Positions 1 through 11,059 are shown, numbered from the stretch's first letter. The stretch is 64,000 nt of DNA from Siderastrea radians (GCA_964017195.1 OZ024888.1:14809701-14873700), one strand, 5' to 3'. The notes: a model not told the origin generated them from the letters alone. A program made the numbers and translations.

Positions 1-145
1 TATTAAGGAGAATTTGTCTAAATATCAAGGCATCTCATCCTTGGTGATCACTTCCTTTATTCTCATGACTTGAATGTTTGAACAAGTATGGTGAAGATGT
101 AAAGAAAAATTCCATTTTCGTCTCTGTTATTGCTTAAAGGGTTAA
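1..145 (-). repeat. TTAA-flanked MITE, truncated by window start
   Basis: The right part of a short inverted-repeat element that recurs through the window (14172, 16515, 47591, 50748, 51001, 55226, 58590). It ends with GCTTAAAGGGTTAA, and its body closely matches the copies at 16515-16724 and 50748-50955. Its left end lies outside the window. Confidence 0.85.
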
Positions 146-1267
146 AAAAACGGTTCCACTGCCAATTTTAAGCTCCAGTTTTCAAGCAGTTAAAGTAAAA
201 ACGAATGATAAAAAACCTAGGACTCCACATTACTAGGCCATCAAACTGAATCCACGACTAACTGAGTTGCCTTTTTTAACGCTACCGATGGTTGAAAAAC
301 CTGGCCAGGTAAAACATTCGAAGTTAATTCTTGATCTGGTTCACGTTTCCTACGAAGCTCTTTAGAACCTCTAATTTTGTGGACCTTGTTATCAAGAAGC
401 TTTATTGTTTTTTAGAGCTAGCGCCATTGTTTCTTTTTTTTCTTTATTGATTTCTCAGCCAATTCCGTCAAGCGTTCCGAGAGCTTCCTGGCGTCCCTAA
501 TAAGACCGAAGCTTTTCATTTCACGTTGTTGTTTCGAAGGACACAGTTTTTTAAACAGCGTAGATAATTAAACATTATTCTTTGGAGAAACAGCTTTCCT
601 GGAGAAGTTAACAATTATTAAACGAATTCGGTTTGCATGAGTTTATAACCATCAAGAACCCAAAAGCATCGAACCGTCTTCAAATCGTCAGTTCGAAATA
701 ACAATTAGAATTCGAGCCACAGCAGTCTACGAGCGGTCTCCCCTTCCGCTCACAGGTTGCCCATTTGTGATAAAAGAGTTTTTATGGACAATCGACTCGA
801 GAATTCCCATCAATTGATAAATAAGCTTTGAAAAGAAAGCTGCTTAATAAAGTAGGTAAAATGTTACCTGGTGTTGTATTTTGTCTTTCTGTAAAGTGTT
901 AGCGCCATTGGAGAGGTTTATGGTCTTGTACCCTAACAATAAAACTTCCCAGAAAGACATTAAGATACCAATCGATACGAATTCTCAATTCTTTTTCCAT
1001 ACAAGCTCTTTTATTACGCTTGGGTTACCTGTGCTCCCGCTTAGGGATAGTAGAGCACGAAGATCGTGCGAATGCGCGCGGAAGTTGACCGCCGAGTGGA
1101 AACGTGATGCGCACATCCTGGATGGGGAGCTCGCGGGCGTCATCCACGCGACAGCCAACTTTCACGCACTTTCGCGTTCTTCTCGCTCGCCTATCCGCCT
1201 TTCAGGAGGGACTGCTCTTAGTCTGAAGCCGGAATTAAGCACACACGTTCTTGAGCCAAGGACTTTC
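146..1267. other. No gene recognised
   Basis: AT-rich, then a GC-richer part from about 1040. The long open frame over 881-1363 opens with TTG, not ATG, and runs into the dispersed repeat beginning near 1268, so I do not accept it as a gene. Confidence 0.5.
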
Positions 1268-1400
1268 CTTTTGATGCATTCTGATGCCAACATGTCTATA
1301 ACAGCAAGCCACCAGATACCAAAACAAGAGTTTTCCAGCCTTTTTGGTGAAGAGCAAAAATAATCCAACAAAGGAAACATTCAACTTCCGGTTGGCGACC
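1268..1400 (+). repeat. Dispersed repeat, pair with 21740-21895 (inverted)
   Basis: About 130 bp that match the reverse complement of 21740-21895 with scattered substitutions. Both contain the word CCAAAACAAGAGTTTTC and the word CAACTTCCGGTTG or a close variant. No inverted-repeat ends were seen, and the family is not recognised. Confidence 0.6.
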
Positions 1401-1472
1401 GTGGCTCACAAACGCCTGTGCTTAATTAAGTTCTCTATTATCGAGTTCGGGGTGAGAAGATGTGAAATTAAT

Positions 1473-1696
1473 CTCGTACCCAGACTCCTCAGCCTTCTTG
1501 GTCAGCGGGTGGTCATCGAGAGAGACTCTGGGTTAATGGAAAAATTTGACTTTTTTGATTGGCTGTTTACTGTCCTTCACTGTAGCAAAACTAAGAACTG
1601 TTAACCGTAAGATTCCTGCGATAACAATACCATTACCCCAGAGACTCTCCCGACGACCACCCGCTGACCAAGAGGCCTGAAGACTTTGGATACGAG
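1473..1696. repeat. Hairpin MITE, about 65-bp inverted ends
   Basis: The left arm begins CTCGTACCCAGACTC and contains GGTCAGCGGGTGGTC. The right arm contains GACCACCCGCTGACC and ends GGATACGAG. The arms pair over about 65 bp with a few mismatches around a spacer of about 100 bp. No coding capacity and no clear target duplication were seen. Confidence 0.75.
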
Positions 1697-2397
1697 ATTG
1701 GTGTGAAATAGGCCTGTAATGTTGCGGAAGGAAAACGCGTGACAAAGGAAAACACAAAAAGAGACGGTAGTGAAAAATTAGTGCCAGAAATCGAAAGAGG
1801 GGGCCTAAATTTAGCAAACTAGACGTAAGTACAATACCACATGACGGTTTTGTGTAATATTAAAGCAGCCTGAAATCCAAAATAAGAAGGGTTTGTCTGT
1901 TGAAACTATTTCTACCTGCATGCGTTTCCGATTTCTGACAATCATACACATGGACACGTGTCTCCAGCTAAAATGGGCCTGAGACGGCTATAGTAACTGT
2001 TGAATACACACAGTAGTCTACAGACCCCAAATAAATATAATTTTAATTACATCTTCCTATTTACAAAACTCCTCGATTTTCCGTCAAGATGGCCAGGACC
2101 GAATGACGCAACTCCTGTTTCAATGGAGCTGTTTTACGTATTGTTTACAATTTGATCTTTGTACAAAAGCCTCTCGCAGCTATCTTATTCTTTACAAGTA
2201 TATTTAGATCATGTTCTTCAAAGAGCAAGCAGTTCAGGTTAATCTTAAAATATTTCTTAGTTCCTTTGCTTTTGAAGTCTTTTTAGTGCTTCACAATTCC
2301 GCGGAAAAAAGTTCGTTTACATTTTTCCAAAAATCTTGCAGTTCTCCAAAGACAGTTTCTTGAAATTTTAAACAAATTTTACACATAGTCACAGTTC
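1697..2397. other. No gene recognised
   Basis: AT-rich sequence with no open frame that looks coding. It would be the 3' side of the minus-strand gene at 2398-3775. Confidence 0.5.
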
Positions 2398-3775
2398 TCA
2401 GTGCCTTGGGTGACACTTCTCAAACAAACATGAAGACAAGTTAGGAAGTGAACCCAAGGTCCACTTTTCAAGCGGATGTTGTCTTTGGAACTGCGCGAAC
2501 TGACATGCCTCGCGCATTAGTCTCTGGTGTTCAGAGAATTGAAACTGGCCGCATTGGACGTCTGAAACCCCTTGTTGTTTTGCTGTCGGTTCTTCATTCT
2601 GAAGAAACCTGAGAATTAATAAAGAAGAAAGCAGAAACATCAGTTATATACAAAGATCTAGAAGATAATAAATGGGCGGGGTTGGTGGGGATGGGCCAAG
2701 CAGTAGCGGATGTAAGCTTCCCTCCTTCTCCACTGGACCTACCGTTTACTCCCTTAATTTCCCCGCCTCTTTGCGCTTTTGAGCTATTGCAATTTATTTC
2801 GCAATATTACAAATTAATTTGCCATTCTTCCAAGTTCGCGTCACCTTAATAAGAATACCACTTTTGGCCGTCTCGTCTCCCATCCCTTATCTCCAGGGTT
2901 TCCCGGTTCCTCCCTCTCCCCTCTTCCCCCCCCCCCTTTCCCTTTCTCTCAACCCGGAAATATGAAACACGAAATTGCTCTTATAAGTACGTGTCACGAA
3001 TGAGCTTCCGGGAGGGGGAGTGGGGATGGGTGGGTGGGGCATCATAATAACTACATTCTTCTCCTCCCCGCATCTAGGCTTGACGTCATTTTTTCTCTAA
3101 AGCGCTCCTTAAATTGGACAACAGCTAGATGCAATGATTTGTAACATATAATGGGCTGACTAGTTTAGCGCTGAATAGTTATTTCGAGTGCTCTGTCACC
3201 AACTTTGCTGTAAACAGATCTAAACTTGTAATTATGGTACATTTTTTCTTTTTTTTGCTGCAAATAAATTGTTATTGTTGCTAGCTGTTGTTGTTGTTGT
3301 TGCTGCCACGCGTAACACACTTAGCGAGTTCCTCGAAAGGGGATGGCCAAGAGGGTTTATCCTGTGATTGGAAACAACATCAACAAAACTAATCCTTCAC
3401 TTTTAATTATGTCATCTAAGGACCCAGAGCAATCAACATTATTAACTTTTTGTAAAATTTTATTTAAGATGTCAGTGAGATGTGAGATGTTAGCGCGCAA
3501 AGGTTTACGCAAGACTTCTATCTTGATCTGCCACCAGGTCTTAAAAGTTAGTCTCAAACAATATTGTATAGAGTATTCGTATTTTTTAACTTAAACGTTA
3601 TTTACCGGACAGTCTTGGCCAGCTTCGTGGGTTCGTTGCTTCTAGCAATCAGTGCTCTTTCTTCGAGGTAAATTTGTTCCCTCAGAGCTTGGATTTGTTG
3701 CTCCATTTGAGCTTTCATTTTTATTACATCCGCCCTCTGAGTTGCAGACATGGAACCACGAAGCTTTCGCTTCCT
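2398..3775 (-). CDS. Two-exon gene, unknown short coiled-coil protein
   Basis: I do not recognise the product. The upstream exon (3775 down to 3606) follows a strong acceptor, a pyrimidine-rich tract ending CGCCCAG. It contains an ATG at about 3752 (reading MSATQRADVIKM) and ends CG before GTAAAT, a good donor in phase 2. The downstream exon (2610 down to 2398) follows an excellent acceptor (CTGCTTTCTTC...CTCAG) and starts with the single base that completes that codon. The phases agree, and the frame then runs to a TGA. From that ATG the joined product is about 118 residues. Residues 9-37 are rich in Q, E, K and L and look helical or coiled-coil; the C-terminal part is Q-, F- and C-rich with no known motif. 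The frame stays open upstream of the ATG to the acceptor, so earlier exons could exist. Splice signals and matching phase are seen; the gene itself is inferred. Confidence 0.45.
2885..3075. repeat. C-rich and G-rich low-complexity tract in intron
   Basis: A pyrimidine block with a run of ten C residues (about 2927-2936) is followed by a purine block GGGAGGGGGAGTGGGG near 3012. It lies in the proposed intron of the 2398-3775 gene. No larger structure was found. Confidence 0.5.
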
Positions 3776-4485
3776 CTGGGCGATAAGAAAACAAAAGCAG
3801 TTTTTTAGTAAGTCGCGGTTTTGTAGACGTTTCTGTAAGCACTTACAAGTAATAGCTGTACTCAATAATCACTTCTTAAATAGAGGATATTACATGGTCG
3901 CGCGGAGATACGACATTTATCTTCGAGTGTTGAAAAATATTTGAAATGCCGGGCAGTTTAAAACTCCCGGGAGAGCACAAGAAAGTCTCAGGCCAAACAA
4001 TAGCGAAATATGTCAAATATGACCAGCAAGCAAGTAAAAGATTGGATTCTCACAAACTCTCTAAGACTTTCACATCATCTTACTTACTTCCAAGACAAAT
4101 GAGAACCATTTCTTTTAAATCAGACAAACTTGAAAAATCAGGATTTGCTTTTCAACGAGTACACATTCAACTCAATTAATCTACCATACTTTATTTTTAA
4201 GTATGATACACAAAGTACAACTGAGGTTGTTTTATCTATCTCGCGCAAACAATGGTCAAACTTAATACGAAATTTAACAAAAAGCAAGTGATCAAGATAC
4301 CTTTTAAGTTGCTTTTTCTCTTTTCTGTGTTCTTTAAAAGAACTATAAGCACTTCCCATCTCAATTTATTTAGCAAACTTTTCTCTCTTCGCAAAAACAC
4401 GTCTGAAGCGAGTGATTTTCGTTTTGCGACTGAAACGTGCCTTTGTGACATAACAAAGGAAGAAATTCGCGCGCGCAAAAACCAG
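3776..4485. other. No gene recognised
   Basis: AT-rich DNA. Open frames on both strands (3946-4179 + and 4236-4640 -) lack recognisable domains and cross the promoter-like segment at 4486-4584. It may hold upstream sequence of the minus-strand gene at 2398-3775. Confidence 0.4.
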
Positions 4486-4584
4486 CCAATCAAATTCGTT
4501 TGGAAGCTTACGCGATAGCAGCGTTGAGCGAAAGCTTTTGAATTTGCGCCTGCGTTGCTCATTTTTGCAACGCTAATATATAAA
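4486..4584 (+). promoter_or_regulatory. Possible Pol II promoter (CCAAT plus TATA)
   Basis: A CCAAT pentamer at 4486-4490 lies about 90 bp upstream of TATATAAA at 4577-4584, with GC-richer sequence after it. I could not identify a coding exon downstream on the plus strand: the frame at 4629-4826 starts with TTG. This is suggestive only. Confidence 0.2.
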
Positions 4585-5430
4585 GCACACGAGACGTCGG
4601 CCCCGGTAGTGTAGCACCTCTCAAAAGCTTGTATTTTCATTGGACCGCTATATGTAGCAGCTCTATTGTTTTTACGCCTCGTTCTTTGTTTCTTTTGTTT
4701 GTTGTATTGTTTAGCGGACTAATCGCGGAAGACCTTACGGCAGCTGGTACATCGCCCGAAGTCGCACCCCTATTTCGAGATTGGAACATCTCGATTTTGC
4801 AACAATCGTCCTTCCAAAATAGTTAATTGATTTTAATGCAATATAGATCTTTCAGGTTTAAACTGAAAGACCTACAGAGCTAATTAAGAAAGCTTTTTTT
4901 TTTACAAATTAGCTAGTCTTTATGGGTTTGCAACTTATTTTGCTGGCTTGACACAAGACGGTGGTCCGCGAGGCCAGGCCTCTGCCTTCTGTCATGTTGT
5001 TTCCTTACGCTAGAAACTGTGCTTCACGTTGCCCCTCTCCCTCTTTTCGGTTTACTTCATTCAAAGTGAGTTTCCTCCGAATGGGTACGGTAACGCGACT
5101 GACCATTTAATAATATTAAATATTTAGAGATGGAACATCACCCCACACTGTTACACCAATATTTGATGCAACTAAACTTTTTTAACGGTATTCAAGACCA
5201 TTAAACTCGCACAGGAATTCAACAATGTTGAGCGGTACTGAATGGAAATGTTGAAGCCTTAAGTCATGTTAAGTCTAAGGCTGGATTGACCCTCCTGTGA
5301 AGTTTCTTTTTTTTTTTTTTGTTCTTTTCATGGTGCCTAAAAATCTTAATCTCTTCCTTGCATAAAAAAAGGTTATAAAAGGTACCTCTGCTTCTTATAT
5401 TTTCACCTTGATTTGCAAGAAAAGAGTACA
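4585..5430. other. No gene recognised
   Basis: It includes a short hairpin near 4849-4874, where GTCTTTCAG pairs with CTGAAAGAC or a near match, and a T-rich tract near 5308. Nothing coding was recognised. Confidence 0.45.
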
Positions 5431-5503
5431 TGTTTCCGGCCAGGCTTGAACTGGCGACCTTCCGCGTGTTAGGCGGACGTGATAACCACTACACTACGGA
5501 AAC
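5431..5503 (-). tRNA. tRNA-Val (anticodon AAC)
   Basis: Read on the minus strand, the 73-nt segment folds as a full cloverleaf. The acceptor stem is GTTTCCG paired with CGGAAAC plus discriminator A. The D-arm contains TAGTGTAGTGG, which fits a Pol III A box. The anticodon loop CTAACAC sits in a CCGC/GCGG stem, giving anticodon AAC. The T-arm is GCCAG-TTCAAGC-CTGGC, a usable B box. No intron is present. A TTTT run follows on the minus strand at 5423-5420, suitable for Pol III termination. Gene length and the 5' half closely resemble animal tRNA-Val(AAC). Confidence 0.93.
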
Positions 5504-6575
5504 CACATGGACATATGGACACAATTTGAAAACATACCTTTTGGTTAAGTAAAGGAAGGCTAGTAAAGTACAAGGTAAATTTATTGCTTAGAACTGAGAC
5601 TGAAATATGTCTTACCTTCACCAAAAATTGAAATCGCTATTCGGTTCGATTTCGTAGTTCATGAACCTGACGAAGGGGCAATATTTGATGTCTGCATTAA
5701 TCTTATATTTCCCTTTAATGTTATTACTTTTTCCTACTTTCTATTGTTACAAACGATATTAGTCTCAATACTTATACAAATCCAGTATTTTTCTGACTTT
5801 CAGTGAGCCTGTTGTGAGTGGTGACCTGTGGTCGTGACCTGTGGTCTCTCCCCTTCCCAGCCCTCCCTGTTATTATTGTCGCGAGTAGACTGGGGGCTAG
5901 TGTGTGTTCAATGGCTGCTTCTGTTCGCAGAAGTCGTACGTATACGTTCGTGGTTTGAAGACTTTTCCACTCATTTCTTCGTTATTTTGCTGTAGTGAAG
6001 GTAGGAAATACACGAGAAAGTTCTGTTTGAAAGATAATAGGTTAATTTTAGGGTATATAGGTCCCCATTTCCGTCCAACGCGTGGACGAAAACGATGGAT
6101 AATTTCTTAGCCACAATCACAACTTAGGTCTTCCTAGTTCCGTCGAGCGAGATCTTCATTTCCAATAAGCTTAAGCTTATTAAGCTTATTATAAAGCTTG
6201 TCTATCAACTACTAAGCTCAAGTGTTGAATATTTCGTTATTAACTGTCAATGAAACCCAAACAAAGACGACTCACATGTAAATATGCCTTTGTCTTTTGA
6301 GCTGTTTTGATCTGATGTAGTTTTCTATTTTTAGCTTACTTTGTCATGTCAGCTGCTAGCGTGAGGTGAAAACACTGCTCGAATGTCTATATTTTATAAG
6401 GTGTAGCCATGCTGCAGATTTGTTGTGTTTTAAAAAAGGTATTCAACAGGTGCTCTTTCCTTAAAGGTTAAAACAATTTTAATTCAACCTAATTTTTTAT
6501 TTGCAATCACATTGATAAATAATACCATCTGAAATGAAATGACCTATCATGACTTATAGGGATGCTGCTCTCTGT
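5504..6575. other. No gene recognised
   Basis: AT-rich sequence. It contains a small nested palindrome built from AAGCTTA units near 6165-6195. Short open frames show no known domain. Confidence 0.45.
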
Positions 6576-6740
6576 AATGCACCTGACAATGGTTTCTCCC
6601 AGGAGGGGAGAGGGGGGGGGAGATCAGGCATACCCACAGGGTTTGACTTAAAATTGCCTCCCCTGGGTTGGGAATTTGAGAAGTTTGTGTTGCCCCAGGG
6701 TGGGGAAAATTATAAACATTGGGTTGATTGTTAAAAAGAG
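6576..6740 (-). repeat. G-rich dispersed repeat, related to 11181-11330
   Basis: It shares with 11181-11330, in the opposite orientation, the words ATGCACCTGACA, GGCATACCCA and a poly-G/C run beside a TTTCTCCC or TTTCCCCC motif. It is probably one end of a non-autonomous element whose other end I could not fix. Confidence 0.5.
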
Positions 6741-7229
6741 TGGCGGGCCTATGCGACTCCCATGTGCCTGTTTTAGCCTTTTAAATCTATGGCTTAAAAT
6801 TAAAGCTAATAGTCTTAACTTGCAGTTTTGATTTGTGTTATTAAAACTTGATCCTCTTTTAGTGTTTAAAAGAGTGACGGGCTTGCACAACTCCTCCACA
6901 TGTGTTTTAGCCTTTCTTGTCACTCAGTTTTGCTGTCACCAGTATATCTCTAAAGGGACAGGTTAACGGCTCAGCACATGTGCATTAATCAAATAACTTT
7001 TGTCTGATTTATTAGTAATTCTATCGCTTAATAATCCCACTCACATGTGTCTCAGCGATCACATGTTACAGTAAGCCCAAGTAGAACGGCGGAGGACTAA
7101 ATTTGCAGGAAATATTAGTGGATTGCACCAACACTACCAACATTGAATTTATTGTTGACCCGGAGGTTTTATTCCATGGTTGATTAATTTCTTGCTATTT
7201 TGCACGCGCTTTGGTCAAATGGTTGCTTC

Positions 7230-7265
7230 ACCCTGATGATGACATACTTGTCGAAAACGTTTGGT
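7230..7265 (+). ncRNA. Possible degenerate hammerhead ribozyme
   Basis: CTGATGA (7233-7239) is followed by a 4-bp stem GACA/TGTC (7241-7252) with one bulged T, then GAAA (7253-7256), a palindromic AACGTT that could act as a dimeric stem III, and T7262 as a candidate cleavage base. ACC (7230-7232) can pair with GGT (7263-7265). The bulge and 3-bp stem I make it much weaker than the ribozyme at 25417. It lies beside the older PLE relict but on the opposite strand. Confidence 0.3.
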
Positions 7266-7454
7266 TCCTTTTAATTGTTTATACCCCCGTTTTTATCTTT
7301 TTTAGCCTTGTATATACATCAAATAGGAGTTTGTTTTGAGTAGTCTTAGAGCCTCTCCTTTGATGAAGCCTCTTTTTACTCTGGATGGATGGCAGGTTGA
7401 AAAATGGGTGTACTGAAATGTGTCAGTGGGCTTAATGTGCATATGAAGTAAAAA

Positions 7455-8428
7455 ATTTTTCGTCATAATATGAAAGTTCACATCTTTCTCAATTTGAAAA
7501 TGTGGGTTTTACCGAAAAGAACCATTTCAATCGGCAGTTATCAGGCCTGTAATGTTTGAATTTAGCGCCGGAAAGTGTCTCCATTTTGCGCGCGGCCAAA
7601 ACGATCGTATTACAAGGCTGTGACGTAGTAAATACTTCAAAACACACGTGCTTGACAAATAACACAGCTTATTCACGTGTAGCATCCTCGAGTCTTTCGA
7701 ACCAGCATTTTAACTGCTGCAGGTTTAATAAATGGAGGTTTAGAAAATCGTTTACGATTTACAAACAGATCGTGACAGGAAGATGAAACAATAACTTCTT
7801 TCAGAATTGCTAAATGCAATTAAACTGCTGGAGATGTATCTGTCGGATGCTAGTGATGCCACAAGACGATGGAGGTGAAATGTTTTAACTCCAAGTAATT
7901 CTATTTCTAGAACCACAACCATGAAAGTGGAGTTAAAACGACAGCGCAACAAGCCGTAGCTTTCACATGATCAAAGGAGACTGTAATAGTCTCAGAATAA
8001 CTTGGATCCTTTAGACACTCTATACCTCATCCGTGAGAAAGAAAGTTACATGTCTTGCACATAACCGCAAGCAGACAATTTAATCACGGACTTAGAAACT
8101 TGGGATCCTTTCAGAAAACATCACTCTTTAAAGCGGCTTTAAAGAATCTTGCAATTAATCTGAGCCCAAAAAGCTAACTAATTGCCAAAGAGCTAGCACA
8201 CACAACGACACAGAGACTTAAAACGGCTCTAAGAACAGTTTATATCACAGCTTGAGTACTCTCTTGATCAATAGGTCAACCACTTACCGGCACAATTGTG
8301 TCGCTTTTAGATCACCTTGATCAGAGGGACAAGGCTGTTGCGAATGTACTAAGAAAGCTCTATTTTGAAGGCTGCAATAACTTAAGCAACTAGCGGGAGT
8401 CGTGTTTGGCCTGTCATTTTACATACTA
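7455..8428. other. Interior of TTAA element, no gene recognised
   Basis: About 970 bp between the left inverted repeat and the stop codon of the P2X7-like gene. Open frames here are short, one opens with TTG, and none shows a transposase motif. The missing C-terminal half of the ballast domain was looked for on the minus strand and not found. Confidence 0.45.
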
Positions 8429-8987
8429 TCAATAGCCTCTTCCGTTCTTCTCCCTCAGCAAAGGCCCAACTTGCAGAAGGACCGTCTTGTTGGTCATTGG
8501 TGCGAAGTCATCATGTTCGGTGATACACTTTACGCGCTCAATGCTTCCATCGAACATTAACTTTTGCCGCACCTGTGCAATTTCTTTGCAGCATCTATAC
8601 TCCAAAGCGTCCGTCAAGTTTTGGATTCTGCATTCTCGGCATGTACACCTACAAACAAAGTGTGAAAATCGAACTAAACCACGATCGCGCAGAACTACTA
8701 ATAAAAAGGAAAATTCTTCGCCTGTTCAGTTCCAAAAAAACCCGTCCAAGTACTAACCACTCATTCACTGCCACTTCCCCTTCAAATCGTGCTCTCAGAA
8801 CGTCAGGGGTAAGGCCATCCTGATCTTCTTCGTCACCTTCTTCATCGGTGGTGTGGGCTAATGGCTTATCCACGTAAGGTCGAACTACTCCGACAACTTC
8901 CATTTCTCCGCCGGAATCACTTGTGTCTGAGGGATTCCCAGTAGCAGCAGATTCCGAAAGGGACATAACTTCGTCACTGTCTGACAT
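8429..8987 (-). CDS. P2X7 ballast-domain-like protein, two exons, C-terminally short
   Basis: Exon 1 runs from the ATG at 8987 down to 8758; a 109-bp intron (8757-8649) has GT...TTTGTTTGTAG boundaries; exon 2 is 8648 down to the TGA at 8429-8431. The junction makes a TGG codon and yields the core W-C-T-C-x-x-C, then YRCCKEI and CITEHDDF. These are hallmark motifs of the zinc-binding intracellular 'ballast' domain of vertebrate P2X7, which in cnidarians occurs as stand-alone proteins. The product is about 149 residues: an acidic, Ser-rich first half (residues 1-75) and the Cys-rich half. It stops at GRGY, where relatives continue with a conserved C-terminal portion, so the domain is incomplete. 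The frame is open upstream of the ATG for another 61 codons. It lies wholly inside the TTAA element. The domain is recognised from motifs; function is unknown. Confidence 0.68.
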
Positions 8988-9841
8988 TTCGGGGGTTACA
9001 ATCGACAAACGGGGAAATTCTGGCGATAAATCTCTCGAAATCTCAACAAATGTTGAGAAATCATGTAAATCCCAGGCATTTACTACGTCATCACAAGCAT
9101 AAACTCGTTCCCAGTCTTCCGGTCTTTTACGGACACAATTTTCGTCACTTTGGGCCACTTTGAACGTCAAAAAAACGGCTTACGTTTTTTATGTCGAATT
9201 TCTTTCATCACTTCGTAATTTAGACGTGATAAGCTTTATAAAAATGTAATAAAAAAAAATACTTCATATGCACTTTAAAGTGGGTGCATACATCTAGCAC
9301 CTTTGTAAACAGTAGCGTCCAAGAAGTTTGTTTTTGTCTCAGATACTTCATCGAAACTTGATAGTTTGATGATGCTTGTTAGCTTGTTCAATGAACTCCG
9401 TTATATCTTCTCTGGTTGTGTCCTGGAGGGACAAGATGTCTTCAGTGAATTGTTTCTAGATGAGCAGTTTTAAGTCGCTTTGTTTTTAGATTTCTGTTTC
9501 TACCTTGGCCATGAAGATAATTATTTGTGAAAGCAACTACCACTTTGGTGCCCATGGCAGTGCCATGTATAATTTTGCAGGTAGTTTTCTCCATTAACTT
9601 GGAAGGAATGCTCCACTAAGATAAGTTTGAGTGCTCTTTGCAGTAGTCATTTGGGGATAGGAGGTTTATTTCTGTGGAATGCTTTGTATGCATTGCATAC
9701 TGTGTTTATTCCCTCCTCTTGTGGTATATTAGTGTATAAGCTCACAACATCCACTGAAACAAGGATTGTGTTTTCTGGAACCTTCATTTTCTCAAAGAAA
9801 TTGATGAAATGAGTGGAATCTTTCAGATATGACTTCTGTTG

Positions 9842-11059
9842 TAGCCTGCGTAGCAGGCGTAAACGGGGAAGGGGAAGGAGAGCGAGAGCGCGGGAGAAAA
9901 ATGGGGTTCTGGGTGCTAGGGACGAGGGAACGCCTGCTACAAAGACCCCAGTTTTTTCATCTCCACCCACCAATTTTCAGGTGATCCAATTAGGTTAACT
10001 GTCAATGCAACTACCAATCAGAAACAGGCACGCACTTTTGTGCTTGACTGACCTCATGCAGGAATTCAACGAAGCGTCTAAAAATAATTTTTTTTAAAAG
10101 TTAGGATGAGAATTTTTTTCAAATCAAAGAGCAACTTTAATATACTGAACAACACTAAATTGCGCTTATTTTCAAAATAAGAGTCACGAAGCTTTTCCAA
10201 ATAAAAAGATATATTAAGATAAACCCCTCTTTGCTTCTGAAAACCAAAAGCGTTCAATTTTTGCTTCTGCGAAAGGTAAGCTTATTTTAAACATGCAAGC
10301 AGAGAACCGCGATACATTTTGAACGCCATTTATTGAATGAACTGCATGTTTTTCAAAAGTTACCTGAAAGCCATAATAAATTATGAAGAATCGGACAATT
10401 AAAATAAATATTTCAATACAAATTTACAATCAAAGATGTAATTTACTTTACTATGGATTCCCTACAAAGTCAACAGCTTGAGTGATGTCTTGCAACGACA
10501 GAGTTTCTCTTTAAAACAATCGTCTGTTCTCAAAGGATAATTTCTTCGCTTTATTAGTTCTCTGAATTCCAGTGTTTTAGGTGTCGAGCGTTTCTTAGGT
10601 CTTCTTCTTCCGATTTATAGTTCTCAAAAGGCGAGTCTTCATTCCAATAACAGGATGTTTACACTGTCTTCAAATTCACGCGTGAAACTGTGCAGTGCTT
10701 TTTTTTTTAATCTTCTCTGACAATGACAAAATCTCTTCTTTCTAGGACTGTATCCCGTTGGCAAAACCGCTAAAGGCGCTCGAACTGCCGTTTCTCGCTC
10801 TGGTTTCAAGACAATTTCGCTACCTGGCCACCACGTTCAAATATTCCAGCAGCACGTCCTCGTCAAATTACGTTATTCCCGTGGGACTTGCTGTCAAAAA
10901 TTAACCAATCAGAATTTTGCAGCCGCTGGCGGCTGCAGAAATGAAAAAATGGGGGTCTTTGTAGCAGGCGTTCCCTCGTCCCTAGCCCCCAGTCACCAAT
11001 GTCTCTCCCACGTTCTTGCTTCCCTTCCCCTTCCCCGTTTACGCCTGCGACGCAGGCTA
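9842..11059. mobile_element. Mutator-like non-autonomous element, 9-bp TSD
   Basis: 1218 bp flanked by CTTCTGTTG at 9833-9841 and 11060-11068. Its inverted ends are about 130 bp long, starting TAGCCTGCGTAGCAGGCG on the left and ending CGCAGGCTA on the right. The interior has no transposase. It sits in the older PLE; removing it with one duplication copy restores AQQQKSYLKD in frame. A 9-bp duplication with long ends fits Mutator-like elements. Confidence 0.85.

Larger units (their letters stand above)
7436..9274. mobile_element. TTAA-flanked inverted-repeat element carrying a P2X7-like gene
   Basis: The 1839-bp insert is bounded by TTAA at 7432-7435 and 9275-9278. Its ends are TGTGCATATGAAGTA and, read inward from the right, AGTGCATATGAAGTA (14 of 15 identical), each followed by an A/T run. 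Taking out the insert and one TTAA makes the surrounding PLE frame read smoothly (THFKPTDTF), which proves a precise insertion. TTAA duplication is typical of piggyBac and Kolobok superfamilies; these ends do not begin with CCC, so Kolobok or an unnamed group may fit better. No transposase was seen. The cargo is the gene at 8429-8987. Confidence 0.85.

Noticed and set aside
881..1363. 160-codon open frame on the plus strand
   Set aside because: Starts with TTG, no domain, and its 3' third is the dispersed repeat also found at 21740-21895.
4236..4640. 134-codon minus-strand frame with a true ATG
   Set aside because: Composition is ordinary AT-rich noncoding, no domain, and it runs through the CCAAT/TATA-like segment.
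4629..4826. Plus-strand frame with a hydrophobic stretch resembling a signal peptide
   Set aside because: Opens with TTG and has no in-frame ATG before the hydrophobic part.
4849..4874. Hairpin resembling a histone mRNA 3' stem-loop
   Set aside because: The stem and loop do not match the histone consensus and no histone gene is nearby.
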